A stretch of DNA of 64,000 bases from CBDDDW01 sp965226805 (GCA_965226805.1 CBDDDW010000029.1:124001-188000), one strand, 5' to 3'; shown: positions 28,199 to 37,411, counted from the first letter of the stretch. A program made the numbers and translations. The notes: a model not told the origin generated them from the letters alone.

Positions 28199-28752
28199 AG
28201 TTACTCCTTCCTCAAGCGGTCGGTTTACGGGTTGCCTTCGGGCTCGACCGCCAGCTCCGGAATTTGATCGCCGTCGGTCAATCGGCTCTATGGTTATCCT
28301 AACAAAAATTACGGAATCGCACGAGGGCCGTCAAGATTGCCGGTTGGGAGCAGCGTCTTAGCAGCGGTCGGTCCAAAAACCCCAGCAATTGGGTGTGCCG
28401 TGGACATTGGTCCGGTTCGTTGGCACTCCTCTCAGTAATACCGAGTGCCCTTTGAGCTATGCGGTTCGGGAGCTGATGGAGCCTCGACCGCATTGGAACG
28501 GCACAAGACTCGAGAAAGCAGGCTGCGAGCCAACAGCGCGGCCTCCTAGCCCATTCCCGGCAGCTCAACGTTGGGTGGCCGTTTTGCAGATATTCACCCT
28601 CACAGTAACCGCGTTTCTAACTCGAAATATTCGGCGTGCCCATTTTTCTTCAAGCTTTCTTTAAAGTGCTGTCATAATATATAAGACGGGACGGCATACG
28701 GACTTCATGTAACGTGGGAAGGGATATGGACTTCGTTTTAGGTGGACTCGCG
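28199..28752. other. Non-coding stretch
   Basis: 554 bp between divergent genes. I see no gene, tRNA or long repeat. The right third is AT-rich (around 28600-28700, with TATAAT-like words) and probably holds the promoter for the DUF3179 gene; GGTGGA before 28753 is its ribosome site. Confidence 0.5.
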
Positions 28753-30018
28753 ATGGGCAAATCGCGGATGTGGAGTCGCCCTGGGGCCAAACTGTATTTG
28801 AGAGAGCTAGTCGTGGTTTGTGGGCTGCTGGTTGCCCTGGCAGCTTGCTCGCAGGGGTCTCCCACCGTAGCGGGGTCACCAGCCTCTCTGACGCCAACAC
28901 CGACATCAACGCCAGTGCCTACAGAAACGCCGACGCCAGCGCCAACACAAACGCCAACGCCAACGCTGACCGCAACACCAACGCCAGCGCTAACGCCAGC
29001 GCTAACGCCAACGCCAACGCCAATCTTATCGTCTGTTGATGCGCCCGGGCCAACCGCGTCGGCCTTGCCTGAGCTCAGGCGATCCGTTGGAGACCGACGA
29101 GGTAGCGGGTTTGTTCCCCTCGACAACCCGGCGTTCATCTCGCCAGATGAAGCCTCCTTTCTAGGCGACGAAGAGCTGGTCTTGGGGTATGAAAGTGAGG
29201 GAGAGGCACGCGCCTACCCGATCAGGATGATGCGGTTCCATCATATCGTCAACGACACCGTAAAGGGCGTGCCTGTCCTCATCACCTATTGAATCAAGTG
29301 CAGCTCGGGGGTCGGGTTCGATCCTCAAGTGGCCGGACAAACTCTCACCTTCGATCTTGCGGGTCTCTATCAGGGGGTGTTCCTGATGCTGGACCGGCAG
29401 ACCGATACCATCTGGGCCCACCTGGACGGCAAGGCGATGAGGGGATCGATGGCCGGTGAGCGACTTCCTATTCTGCCCCTGCCTCAGATGACCTGGGGAG
29501 AATGGAAGGCCGAATATCCAGAAACCCTGGTTCTCGACCCGGACACGCCATTCAAGGACCGGTACACCTCTCCGGTGAGGATCGGAGTTCCAGGAAGAGA
29601 TGAAGCACAGTACGGAGACGACCGGTTGCCCTCCAATGCGCTCGTCGTGGGAGTGGAGGTCCAGGGTGATTTTGTCGGCTTTCCCATCGATCAGGTACGT
29701 TCCGAAGGCGGGGTGGTAAACGCAGATGTAGGCGGAAGACCGGTTGTGGTGCTGTACGATGCCCAGGCCCAGACTGGCATCGCGTACCTACGGACCGTCG
29801 ATAGCAGGGACCTGGTCTTCGAAAGCGAGGGCGCCGCGGACGCTCCCCTGACGGTGACGGACACAGAAACCGGGTCCCGATGGGATGTCCACGGGAAAGC
29901 TATCAGCGGGCCCCTCGCTGGCGCCTCCCTCACATTTGTTCCTTCACTGATCTCTGAGTGGTATGGATGGTCGGCGTACCACCCGGAGACCGGGCTCTAC
30001 CTGGAGCCTCTTTCGTAA
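28753..30018 (+). CDS. DUF3179 lipoprotein, candidate selenoprotein with in-frame UGA
   Basis: 421 residues if TGA 29290-29292 is read. ATG 28753 has GGTGGA at the right distance (in-frame GTG 28714 and ATG 28726 are weaker). A lipoprotein signal ends in a lipobox (LLVALAACSQ), followed by a Thr-Pro low-complexity linker of about 60 residues, then the DUF3179 domain: PAFISPDEASFL, RAYPIRMMRFHHIVNDTV, then VLITY-U-IKCSSGVGFD. The family has VTYCPLCGS(A/G) here, so the TGA again replaces the first Cys of CxxC. The frame goes on with DLAGLYQGVFLMLDRQTDTI to the TAA. Without Sec decoding, the product would stop before the domain core. Confidence 0.82.
29303..29330 (+). promoter_or_regulatory. Candidate bacterial SECIS hairpin for the UGA at 29290
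   Basis: Stem GGGGGUC (29307-29313) with GAUCCUC (29320-29326), seven pairs including two G-U, extended by three more pairs after a 1x1 mismatch. The loop GGGUUC starts with GG, 22 nt after the UGA. Both loop composition and spacing fit bacterial SECIS rules better than the hairpin at 7949. Confidence 0.55.
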
Positions 30019-30234
30019 CAGAAAAGTGGTGGGCCTAAGTGTACTGAACTGCGAACTTTTCGCTGGGAGGTCTCTATATAGCGAGTCGGTCAGGCGATCT
30101 CAGAGAGTCCTCATTACTTGGGAGCGGGTGCGGCGGACTGCGCGTCGTCCAGGAACCCGCCCGAATCATCGGCGGCGCGGAGGTCGTCGACGTCTGGAGT
30201 GTCTGGCGATCCGGGCTGCCCGCAGCATACGGTC

Positions 30235-30617
30235 TGCCGATGATGCTCAGGGAAGTGCCGGACCACATTCGCTTGGACAACGGACCGGAGTCTACGGCCA
30301 GGGTTGTGCGTGAGTGGGTTGATAGGGTGGGAGCCAGGACGCTGTACATCGAGCCCCGGTCACCGTGGGAGAACGGCTACATCGAGAGCTTCAGCGGCAA
30401 GCTGAGGGACGAGTTGCTGGATAGGGAGATCTTCTACACGTTGCTGGAGGTGAGGGTTCTGACGGAACGGTACTGGCGGGCCTACAACCAAGTCAGGCCC
30501 CACAGCTCCCCGGGCTCTAGCAGCTTGGTTATGGTCGGTATCGGAGCTCCCGAAGCCTCAAATCGCACGGGCCTGTCCACCAAGATACGGTTAAAGACCT
30601 CACGGCTAACGAAGTAG
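30235..30617 (+). pseudogene. IS3-family transposase, C-terminal remnant
   Basis: About 120 residues of an rve integrase core: VPDHIRLDNGPESTARVV (second Asp), RSPWENGYIESFSGKLRDEL (catalytic Glu) and YNQVRPHSS. The N-terminal half and first Asp are missing; the 200 bp before it hold degraded sequence in other frames. No clear IS ends remain. A dead fragment next to the DUF3179 gene. Confidence 0.85.
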
Positions 30618-30638
30618 GATTGGATACCTTGGTCGCCA

Positions 30639-30965
30639 TCAGACGTGCACTATGTAGCTGATGTCCGAGTACTTCTGGCGCAGCTCCTTCTCCATCTCGA
30701 CGGTGATGACGGCGTGCTCATCCTTGGAGGTGAAAAATCCCTGGAAATCCTGATCTTTCACCCGGATGGACGGTCTGTCGTCAACCGCATCTTGATCGTA
30801 GGCGGGAACGTTTCGCAGGATGGTAGAACCCTTGCCCTCCGCCACTCCGGTGACCCCGTTGTGGTCCACCTTCCCTTGTACCACCTCGCTCCCGCCACAA
30901 GCTACCGATGTCAGAGACAGCACCATCGCCAACGTTACAACAAGTTTTGACACTGTGGCCCTCAC
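30639..30965 (-). CDS. Small secreted lipoprotein of unknown function
   Basis: 108 aa. Signal peptide with lipobox (LVVTLAMVLSLTSVACGG), then about 85 residues with VPAYDQDAVDDRP and a C-terminal KYSDISYIVHV. GTG 30965 or GTG 30953 could be the start; the second has GAGGG five bases upstream. I recognise no family. It is tail-to-tail with the transposase remnant and lies 44 bp downstream of the next lipoprotein gene on the same strand. Confidence 0.7.
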   Translation of the reverse strand: MRATVSKLVVTLAMVLSLTSVACGGSEVVQGKVDHNGVTGVAEGKGSTILRNVPAYDQDAVDDRPSIRVKDQDFQGFFTSKDEHAVITVEMEKELRQKYSDISYIVHV

Positions 30966-31009
30966 CTTTCAGCCAAGATCCCGAGTCTAGATTTGACTTC
31001 AGCAGGGTA

Positions 31010-31858
31010 TCAATAGGCAGCCACAGCGGCCGTAAAGTCGACCAACGGCAGCCACGGAACGAGAGTCATGTGGTAGGCCTGGCCCTCGTGCTGGAAGAAG
31101 TCACCAACATTGCGGGGAACGCTCGCCAGCAGCGTGGCTAGGGCATCCCCGTCCACCACCCTAGCCCGTTGCCGGCCCTTGTCGTCGGCCTCCAGCCAAG
31201 CTGGACCCAGCTTCCAGTCCAGCACAGTGACGTCCACAGCCTCGGCCATCGGACGGATGAAAAGAGTGGCCTTCGCGGGCACGTATGGCCGGGCGTCCGG
31301 GTGACTGTACTCCCTGAGCGTAGAGCGAATGGATTCTAGGGCCTGGAGGTCGCTACCGAAGTTCGCGTAGATCCTGACCTGGCGAGGCTCGGCGGAGGGG
31401 AGACGGACTCTCAGGACTGTATAGGAAGCGTCGGCGAGGCACATACCCGTGCCGTCGTCAAGGTTCTGGCACTGCTCGGAGTAGTTTTCCAGGCGCTCGA
31501 AGCCTAAGTCAAGTACCTGCTGTACCAGGGCCTCTACGTCATCCCCTGAAAGGCGCACTTCCATTACCCGCTGCTCGTCATATCGTCCACCCTCGTCCAG
31601 ATATATTAGCGTCCCGTCTTCCAACAGGGTGAATGGGGGTACTCTTCCGAAGGGCGCAAAGCGCTCAGGGGTCGAGAAGGTAGGCTCGTAGTCGAATTGG
31701 ATCAGGACGTCTGGGAGGTCGAACTGGTCTGTATCCGGTGCCGGAGTTGCTGTTGGTTGGGGCTCGGTGCTGCATGCCACGAATGCCGCTACCAGCAAGC
31801 CTATCAGAATACCCGCTGCCCACGGTGGTTTCGTACCTGGTCGCTCCTTCACGCTCAT
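31010..31858 (-). CDS. Lipoprotein of unknown function
   Basis: 282 aa from ATG 31858, which has a strong GGAGG; an open extension to 31942 lacks one. Signal peptide and lipobox (ILIGLLVAAFVACST), a Thr/Pro-rich linker, then a mostly beta domain starting LPDVLIQFDYEPTFS, with LEDGTLIYLDEGGR and VMEVRLSGDDVEALVQQVL. A repeated pattern of short strands and acidic turns is visible but no catalytic motif. Probably an exported surface lipoprotein, specific to this lineage as far as I can tell. Confidence 0.78.
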   Translation of the reverse strand: MSVKERPGTKPPWAAGILIGLLVAAFVACSTEPQPTATPAPDTDQFDLPDVLIQFDYEPTFSTPERFAPFGRVPPFTLLEDGTLIYLDEGGRYDEQRVMEVRLSGDDVEALVQQVLDLGFERLENYSEQCQNLDDGTGMCLADASYTVLRVRLPSAEPRQVRIYANFGSDLQALESIRSTLREYSHPDARPYVPAKATLFIRPMAEAVDVTVLDWKLGPAWLEADDKGRQRARVVDGDALATLLASVPRNVGDFFQHEGQAYHMTLVPWLPLVDFTAAVAAY

Positions 31859-31965
31859 TGTCCGCCTCCTTACATCTACAGACGACGGGCGCACCGGGTT
31901 TGTTCCATTGACCTGCCCCCAATACCCCAATAGTCGTACCACAAATCATGAGACACTGATAGCGC

Positions 31966-32220
31966 TTGGAGCAGATCTTCCTAGGCATCTTCATCAATCT
32001 CTTCGACTGGTTCCAGAACGTGGCGGACTTCCTGCTGGTCTATAATATCGGCGTCTTCATGAGTGGTGGAGATGCAGAGGGCTTCGCCGGCCCCACTCAA
32101 GGGGATGCTCCAGGGGAGCTCCACGCCTTTCTGGTGCTTGCGGCCTACGTTCTGGTCTTGGGCGGACTGGCCTTCTACCTTTTCCACCGCCGTGATATCC
32201 CCGGCGCCAGCAGGTCGTAG
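31966..32220 (+). pseudogene. ABC-2 type permease, C-terminal fragment
   Basis: 84 codons with two hydrophobic segments (LFDWFQNVADFLLVY and HAFLVLAAYVLVLGGLAFYL), ending FHRRDIPGA, the usual end of ABC-2 permeases. Only a TTG could serve as start and the upstream sequence is out of frame, so this looks like the tail of a lost gene. Confidence 0.55.
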
Positions 32221-32324
32221 GAACCCGTTAGGGAGTTGGGCCCTCGCTGGAGTTCGGACAGCCTGAACACATCGGTTGATGCCGTTTTGGCTGGAGTGCG
32301 CCTGCGCGATGCCCTTAGGAATAG

Positions 32325-32341
32325 CCTTCGACAAGCTCAGG
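32325..32341. repeat. Core of dispersed repeat, inverted copy
   Basis: CCTTCGACAAGCTCAGG, the reverse complement of the CCTGAGC(C/T)TGTCGAAGG word in copies A and B. The rest of 32221-32401 shows nothing. Confidence 0.6.
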
Positions 32342-32401
32342 ACGAATGGGCCGGGGCCCTCTAGCCCTTTGCTACAGGGGAGATTGGGTTGGAGCAGCAA
32401 A

Positions 32402-33154
32402 TTACTGGGTGAGGATCCTGCTTAGAAAGAGTTTGGTGCGGGACTCTCGCGGGCTGGTGAAGAACTCTTCAGAGGTTCCGACTTCGACTATCTCGCCCTC
32501 ATCCATGAAGATCACGCGGTCGGCGACGTTCCTTGCGAAGCTCATCTCGTGGGTAACGCAGATCATGGTCATACCGGACGCAGCCAACTCGCCCATCACC
32601 TTGAGGACCTCGTTGATCATCTCCGGGTCGAGCGCGGAGGTGGGCTCGTCGAACATCATCAGCTTGGGGTTCATCGCGAGAGCGCGGGCGATGGCGACGC
32701 GCTGCTGCTGGCCGCCTGAGAGCTGGCCGGGGTATTTCTCCGCCTGTTCAGGTATACCTACGCGGCGCAGCAGTTGGAGCGCGAGCTCCTCCGCCTGCTT
32801 CTGCGGCATATGGCGGACCTTCTGCGGCGCGAGTGTTATGTTGCGCATGACGGTGAGGTGCGGGAAGAGGTTGAACTGCTGAAAGACCATCCCCGTGTCG
32901 GCCCGTATCTTGGCGAGAGTGCGGGCGTCGTCCGTCAGCTCGACGCCGTCAACGACGATCCGGCCGGAATCGTGTCGCTCGAGCTGATTTATGGTCCTGA
33001 GCAGGGTCGATTTGCCTGAGCCAGAAGGCCCGATGATGACGACGACCTCGCCCTTGATCACTGAGACGTCGACTTCTTTCAGAGCAGTGAAATCGCCGTA
33101 GCGTTTCACCACTTTCTCTAGGCGGAGTATCTCTTTGCCACTCTGCTTGGCCAT
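32402..33154 (-). CDS. aapP: Amino acid ABC transporter ATP-binding protein (AapP/GlnQ type)
   Basis: 250 aa ATPase of the polar amino acid uptake family. Walker A GPSGSGKSTLLRTINQLE, Q loop FQQFNLFPHLTV, signature LSGGQQQRVAIARAL, Walker B LMMFDEPTSALDPE, and the H-loop His in ICVTHEMSFARNVADR. It couples ATP hydrolysis to import through the two permeases encoded just upstream on the same strand, and is last in the four-gene operon. Confidence 0.93.
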   Translation of the reverse strand: MAKQSGKEILRLEKVVKRYGDFTALKEVDVSVIKGEVVVIIGPSGSGKSTLLRTINQLERHDSGRIVVDGVELTDDARTLAKIRADTGMVFQQFNLFPHLTVMRNITLAPQKVRHMPQKQAEELALQLLRRVGIPEQAEKYPGQLSGGQQQRVAIARALAMNPKLMMFDEPTSALDPEMINEVLKVMGELAASGMTMICVTHEMSFARNVADRVIFMDEGEIVEVGTSEEFFTSPRESRTKLFLSRILTQ

Positions 33155-33182
33155 GTGCCGGTCCTCTCTATAGCCTGGTCCG

Positions 33183-34526
33183 TTATCTGGTGCCCAGTCC
33201 TAATCGGGTTTCCGCCGCCCCGCCAAGCCGGGATAACAGATACGAAACCAGCCAGTATATGAGCCCTACCACAATATATATCTCGAAGAAGGCGCCCTCC
33301 GCTATGTCCGTCTGGCCCCCGAGGATTTGTTTCGCTTTTTCCAGTGTGTTGACGAGCGATATTGCGGCGAGTAGCGCTGTATCTTTCCATAGGGCGATGA
33401 AGCGCCCGATAATTGCCGGGATAACCGCCCTGATCGCTTGCGGCAGGATGATGAAGATGTACTTCTGCGCCGCGGAAAGACCTATCGCCTCAGACGCCTC
33501 ATGCTGGCCACGCGGTATGGACTGGAGTCCGCCTCGCAAAACCTCAGCGATGTAGGCCCCGCCGAAGAAGGCAAAAACGATCATGACTCGATATACGAGG
33601 TCGATGTTGCTGAACGCTTCGCCGATAGGTCCGAACTCGTCATCGAGGAACGTGGCGAACAGTAGCCAGACGAGCAGCGGGGCAGCGCGCACGACCTCGA
33701 TGTAGCCGACGGCGGAGAACCGTATAGTCCAGTACGGAGAGGTGCGGCCCAACGCCAGTCCGAGACCGATGAAGAAGGAGAAGAATCCCCCCACGGCAAA
33801 CACCAGCAGGTCGAGGAATGCGCTCTCCCAGTGGCTGCTGGACACCCCCAACTGGAGCAAGACGATCATCGGGATGAGCAGGACCCACGCTGCGCCGATC
33901 GCCTGAAGCAGTATCGGATTGCTTCTCCATCTGGAGAGGCGCCTGCCCGCCCAGGCTCCTCCTATCAGGACCGCAAAGAGCCCAGCGAGTAGCAGCCAAG
34001 ATGTACCGAACGGGATTGCGAGTCCCAGTGAGAGCGAGTAGAGCCAGCGGGGTGCCCAGCCACGCTCCCACACCAGTTCTCTGTGGACACCGCTCACGAT
34101 TGCGGTCTGTCCCGCGGACTGTATCTCTTGGGTGTACTGTCCCTCCTGGATCTGCAGATCGGTCCCCAGGCCGAGTGTGAGAGTTATCACCGCCACCACA
34201 CCGATCGCCACTATGTAGGGCCGCAATCTTTCGATCCAGACGCCACAGGTAAGGGCAACCAGAATTACGACGATGAAGAGAGATATCCATATCCGGAAGG
34301 TGTCCTCCGCAGGATAACTGCCGACGAAGAACAGCTTTCGGTTGATCGCGACGAGACCCCAGTTGGCCTGGAACAGAACGAACCTCAGCATCAGGAATCC
34401 GGCGATACCGCCAGCCGCTATGGTGGCTAAGCTGAGGACGGAGTTACGCCATGAATTGAACAGGTTTGTCCTTGCCCAGGTCAGACAGCTGGAGACGATG
34501 GAGCGATAAGCTGCAGATGTAGTCAT
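33183..34526 (-). CDS. aapM: Amino acid ABC transporter permease (AapM-like)
   Basis: 447 aa inner-membrane protein. About eight hydrophobic helices; the C-terminal half is the BPD-transp-1 domain (EVVRAAPLLVWLLFATFL, then the EAA loop EVLRGGLQSIPRGQHEASEA). The long N-terminal region with a periplasmic segment between TM helices is normal for AapM/AapQ. The start overlaps the aapQ stop by ATGA. Confidence 0.9.
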   Translation of the reverse strand: MTTSAAYRSIVSSCLTWARTNLFNSWRNSVLSLATIAAGGIAGFLMLRFVLFQANWGLVAINRKLFFVGSYPAEDTFRIWISLFIVVILVALTCGVWIERLRPYIVAIGVVAVITLTLGLGTDLQIQEGQYTQEIQSAGQTAIVSGVHRELVWERGWAPRWLYSLSLGLAIPFGTSWLLLAGLFAVLIGGAWAGRRLSRWRSNPILLQAIGAAWVLLIPMIVLLQLGVSSSHWESAFLDLLVFAVGGFFSFFIGLGLALGRTSPYWTIRFSAVGYIEVVRAAPLLVWLLFATFLDDEFGPIGEAFSNIDLVYRVMIVFAFFGGAYIAEVLRGGLQSIPRGQHEASEAIGLSAAQKYIFIILPQAIRAVIPAIIGRFIALWKDTALLAAISLVNTLEKAKQILGGQTDIAEGAFFEIYIVVGLIYWLVSYLLSRLGGAAETRLGLGTR

Positions 34527-35689
34527 CTGATCTGGACTTTTCGGTTAATCGCATTCATGATCAGCGAGATGATGAGGTTCGTGATGACGAAAACGAAGAA
34601 TATGAACAGGTATGTCTGCAGGAGGTTCCCGGTGTTGTTGATGATCCTATTGGATATCAGGACTATCTCGCCGTAGGCTATGGCATGCGCAAGCGTCGAG
34701 TCCTTGTTGGCGTTTTGGTATTCGTTGTTCAAAGAAGGAATCATGATCCGCAGGGCCTGGGGCAGGATGATCAGCGAGAAGCGCTGGTACGTTGATAGTC
34801 CAAGAGATGCGGAGGCTTCGGTCTGGCCGTGGGGAACCGCCTGGAGCGAGCCACGCACGATCTCAGCGATGTAGGCGCTTAAGTAGAGGGTGAGCGACAC
34901 CAGCGCGCTCAGATAACCCAACCCGAGCAGATTGCCACCGGTATACGAGAAGAACCCGGACGCCGATTGAGTCACGTCAGGAAGAGTTAGGCGCACCGGG
35001 AAGAGCAGTGCGGCGTATGCCACCGCTCCTATGAGCACAAAGACCGCTGTTCCCCACACATTGGGGCGCAGGCTCTCGCCCGTCTTGGCCTCCCTGCGGG
35101 CACGGCTCCTCCTCACGAGCCACGCGCCCGTGGCGGCGCCGAGCAACGCCACGGGCCACAGCCACCAGAGCGAATTGGAGGTCTCGAGCCAGGGGATGGC
35201 CAGCCCGCGGTTGCTGATGTAGAGGAGACCGCTCCACCCTGAGCGCTCCTCTATCTTGGGCAGGCTCCTGGACACCGCGAAGGCGAAGAAGAACATGATC
35301 AGCAGCAGGGGCAGGTTCCTGAACAGGTCGACGTAGAGCTTGCCCAGCCGGTTGACCATGGGATTGGAGGAGAGTCGGGCCACGCCAACGGCCAGGCCCA
35401 ACATGGAGGAAAGGAAGATGGCAAAGACCACAACTGCTATAGTGTTGCCAGCACCTTTGAGCATCCCCAGCCATCTCGGGTCGCTCGCCTCTACGTCCAG
35501 GAACTGGAAGATCGAGCTGCGGTCCGGACTGCCGTAAGGCCCGAAGAGGAAGTCGAAATCGAAGAGGTTGATGGCTATGGAATAGCCGACGTAGCCCACA
35601 ACGATCCCGGAAGCGGCACCGACGATTAGATTGACCGCGAGGTAGCGCGAGCGTCTCTTGAATCTGATGTCTTTCAGGCGCTGCATCAT
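34523..35689 (-). CDS. aapQ: Amino acid ABC transporter permease (AapQ-like)
   Basis: 388 aa partner permease. N-terminal TM (NLIVGAASGIVVGYVGYSIA), a periplasmic domain, and the C-terminal permease domain with LYVDLFRNLPLLLIMFFFAF and the EAA loop EIVRGSLQAVPHGQTEASAS. It starts at one of the tandem ATGs 35689/35686. It forms a heterodimer with AapM. Confidence 0.9.
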   Translation of the reverse strand: MMQRLKDIRFKRRSRYLAVNLIVGAASGIVVGYVGYSIAINLFDFDFLFGPYGSPDRSSIFQFLDVEASDPRWLGMLKGAGNTIAVVVFAIFLSSMLGLAVGVARLSSNPMVNRLGKLYVDLFRNLPLLLIMFFFAFAVSRSLPKIEERSGWSGLLYISNRGLAIPWLETSNSLWWLWPVALLGAATGAWLVRRSRARREAKTGESLRPNVWGTAVFVLIGAVAYAALLFPVRLTLPDVTQSASGFFSYTGGNLLGLGYLSALVSLTLYLSAYIAEIVRGSLQAVPHGQTEASASLGLSTYQRFSLIILPQALRIMIPSLNNEYQNANKDSTLAHAIAYGEIVLISNRIINNTGNLLQTYLFIFFVFVITNLIISLIMNAINRKVQIR

Positions 35690-35768
35690 CGCCTAGCAAT
35701 CACACGAAATCCAACGTATGGGCAGGGGTATGCCCGCCCATACGTTTCGTCCTTGTCAGAAAGCGCTC

Positions 35769-36836
35769 TTAGCGCATCGGCGGGGCGTAGATCAGTCCGC
35801 CGTCTAGATAGGAGGCGTTCAACGATCCGGCACGGGTGAGTCCTACCTGCTCGAGCGTAAGGCTGTAGACCTCACCGTAGTTGCCGACCTGATCGATCAC
35901 GCTCTGCATGAAGGTGCTGGCGATCTTGTCGTGTCCGATGCCCAGGTTGGTAGGAGGGCCGCCGTCGAATCCCACTCCCAGGAGACGGGCCACTGTGTTG
36001 TTCGGCGGGTTCGCCGCCATCTGACCCATATTATCCGAGGTGACCCCCTGCTCTTCGGCGATGATCATGCCGTTTACTACCCAGCGCACCACATCTCCCC
36101 ACTCCGAGTCGTAGTCGCGTACACTCGGACCGAGAGGTTCTTTGGAGAGCGTCTCGGGGAGCACGACGGCGTCGGTCCCGTCGGCCTTCAGGGTGAACTG
36201 GTGGGCGCCCAGCTGCGACTTGTCTGACGACCAAGCGTCGCACTGATCGCTGAGGAATGCCGCACGGATCACCGGGTTGGCCTGGAAGGTGAGCTCAGAG
36301 TAGGTGAGCCCCTGTTCGGAGAAGAAGTCGGAGACGGCACCTTGGGTGCTGGTGCCGTCCAGGATGCAGATAGTGGCCCCGTCGAGCTCCTTAGCGCTGG
36401 TCAGTTCTGAGCTGGCCTTCACCATGATGCCGGCGCCGTCGTAGAAGGTAGTGGGCGCGAAGGCGACGTTGAGGGCGGCGTCGCGGCTGGCTGTCCAAGT
36501 GGTTGTGCGGATGAGCACGTCGATCTCTTTTGCCGCGAGAAGCTCGAAGCGGTTGGCGGAGGTGGCTTCCTTGAACTCGACCTTGGTCCTGTCTCCGAAG
36601 ACAGCCGCGGCCATCGCGTGGCAGTATTCAACGTCGTTACCTTGGGCCGTGCCGTCCGGGTTGAGCACGCCGAAGCCTGGGGTGTCAGCTTTGATGCCGC
36701 AGACGAGGTGTCCTCGATCGAGGATCTCATCAAGCGTGTTCTCTCGGGCCTCTCCTTCGTTGCCTCCACACGCAGCCATGGCTAGCAGCGCGACAACTAT
36801 TACCATCCCAGCGGGTAAACGTACGTACCTGTCCAT
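35769..36836 (-). CDS. aapJ: Amino acid ABC transporter substrate-binding lipoprotein (AapJ-like)
   Basis: 355 aa from ATG 36836, chosen because AGGAGG lies four bases upstream; an ATG at 36857 adds seven residues without one. Lipobox in VALLAMAACGG, so it is anchored to the membrane. The SBP_bac_3 fold begins LDEILDRGHLVCGIKADTPG; NDVEYCHAMAAAVFG and FAPTTFYDGAGIMV are AapJ/BztA signatures for general L-amino acid binding. First gene of the operon. Substrates in the known systems include glutamate, aspartate and glutamine. Confidence 0.92.
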   Translation of the reverse strand: MDRYVRLPAGMVIVVALLAMAACGGNEGEARENTLDEILDRGHLVCGIKADTPGFGVLNPDGTAQGNDVEYCHAMAAAVFGDRTKVEFKEATSANRFELLAAKEIDVLIRTTTWTASRDAALNVAFAPTTFYDGAGIMVKASSELTSAKELDGATICILDGTSTQGAVSDFFSEQGLTYSELTFQANPVIRAAFLSDQCDAWSSDKSQLGAHQFTLKADGTDAVVLPETLSKEPLGPSVRDYDSEWGDVVRWVVNGMIIAEEQGVTSDNMGQMAANPPNNTVARLLGVGFDGGPPTNLGIGHDKIASTFMQSVIDQVGNYGEVYSLTLEQVGLTRAGSLNASYLDGGLIYAPPMR

Positions 36837-36882
36837 CTTGCCTCCTGACAACGACATCGGTTTTGGTTATTCGTCTCCTGAT

Positions 36883-36955
36883 GGGTCACGTCCCGTAAAG
36901 TGGTGTAAGAGAGAGCGCCATCCTGTTGAACACATCTATGCCGCTGCCTTCTCTA
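36883..36955. mobile_element. IS256-type end, solo remnant
   Basis: GGGTCACGTCCCGTAAAGTGGTGTAAG and the next 45 bases resemble the left end of the IS256 at 37546 (GGGTCACGTCCCATAGAGTGGTGTAAG). No transposase goes with it. It cuts the ATPase fragment that follows. Confidence 0.6.
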
Positions 36956-37174
36956 GATCCGCCTCGGGATCGCGGCGGCTGCATCTACCACGTCGAGGTC
37001 GTCCAGGGAGAGGAAGCACCGTCCGCCCGGCATAAGCTCCCGGGCTAGGGTGCTCTTCCCCGTCTGACGGGCTCCGGTCACCACCACCGCAGGCATGACC
37101 CGGAGACGGTCCTGAAGGCTTGGCCCAACGAGGCGAGGGAGCTTAGCGTCCATCATGAGTACCATGATAGTCAT
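36953..37174 (-). pseudogene. AAA ATPase (AAA_14/DUF4143 type), N-terminal fragment
   Basis: Begins DAKLPRLVGPSLQDRLRVMP, then P-loop VVVTGARQTGKSTLARELM and LSLDDLDVVDAAAA, the start of the roughly 400-aa DUF4143-linked ATPases. The frame ends after 73 codons where the solo IS256 end begins, so the rest was lost. The start is probably the ATG near 37150 (MDAKLP); TTGCAAAATATACC direct repeats lie upstream. Confidence 0.75.
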
Positions 37175-37178
37175 TCAC

Positions 37179-37208
37179 GGTATATTTTGCAATGGTATAT
37201 TTTGCAAT
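37179..37208. repeat. Tandem 15-bp repeat upstream of the ATPase fragment
   Basis: GGTATATTTTGCAAT twice, directly adjoining, followed by another GG. It lies just upstream of the ATPase start on the minus strand and is AT-rich in GC-rich surroundings, so it could be a promoter/operator array. Confidence 0.6.
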
Positions 37209-37411
37209 GGTGAGGCACCTTCCACAGTTTTCCTTGGGTTTATCCAGCCGCAGCGTCAGACAGCTGAGGAAACGGTGGTTGGCATCGGACACATGAAGGG
37301 GGACCTCGATTTGGTCTCTTCTCGTGCTCCCTATTCGTCATAGACTGAAGCGTTTCTGCCGACCACGTACTCTGATGGACAACAAAAAAAGACCTCACAT
37401 ATGGATAGGCC

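Noticed and set aside
28906..29032. Repetitive ACGCCAACGCC-like sequence as a possible CRISPR or satellite
   Set aside because: It encodes a Thr-Pro linker of the DUF3179 lipoprotein; no spacers or regular units.
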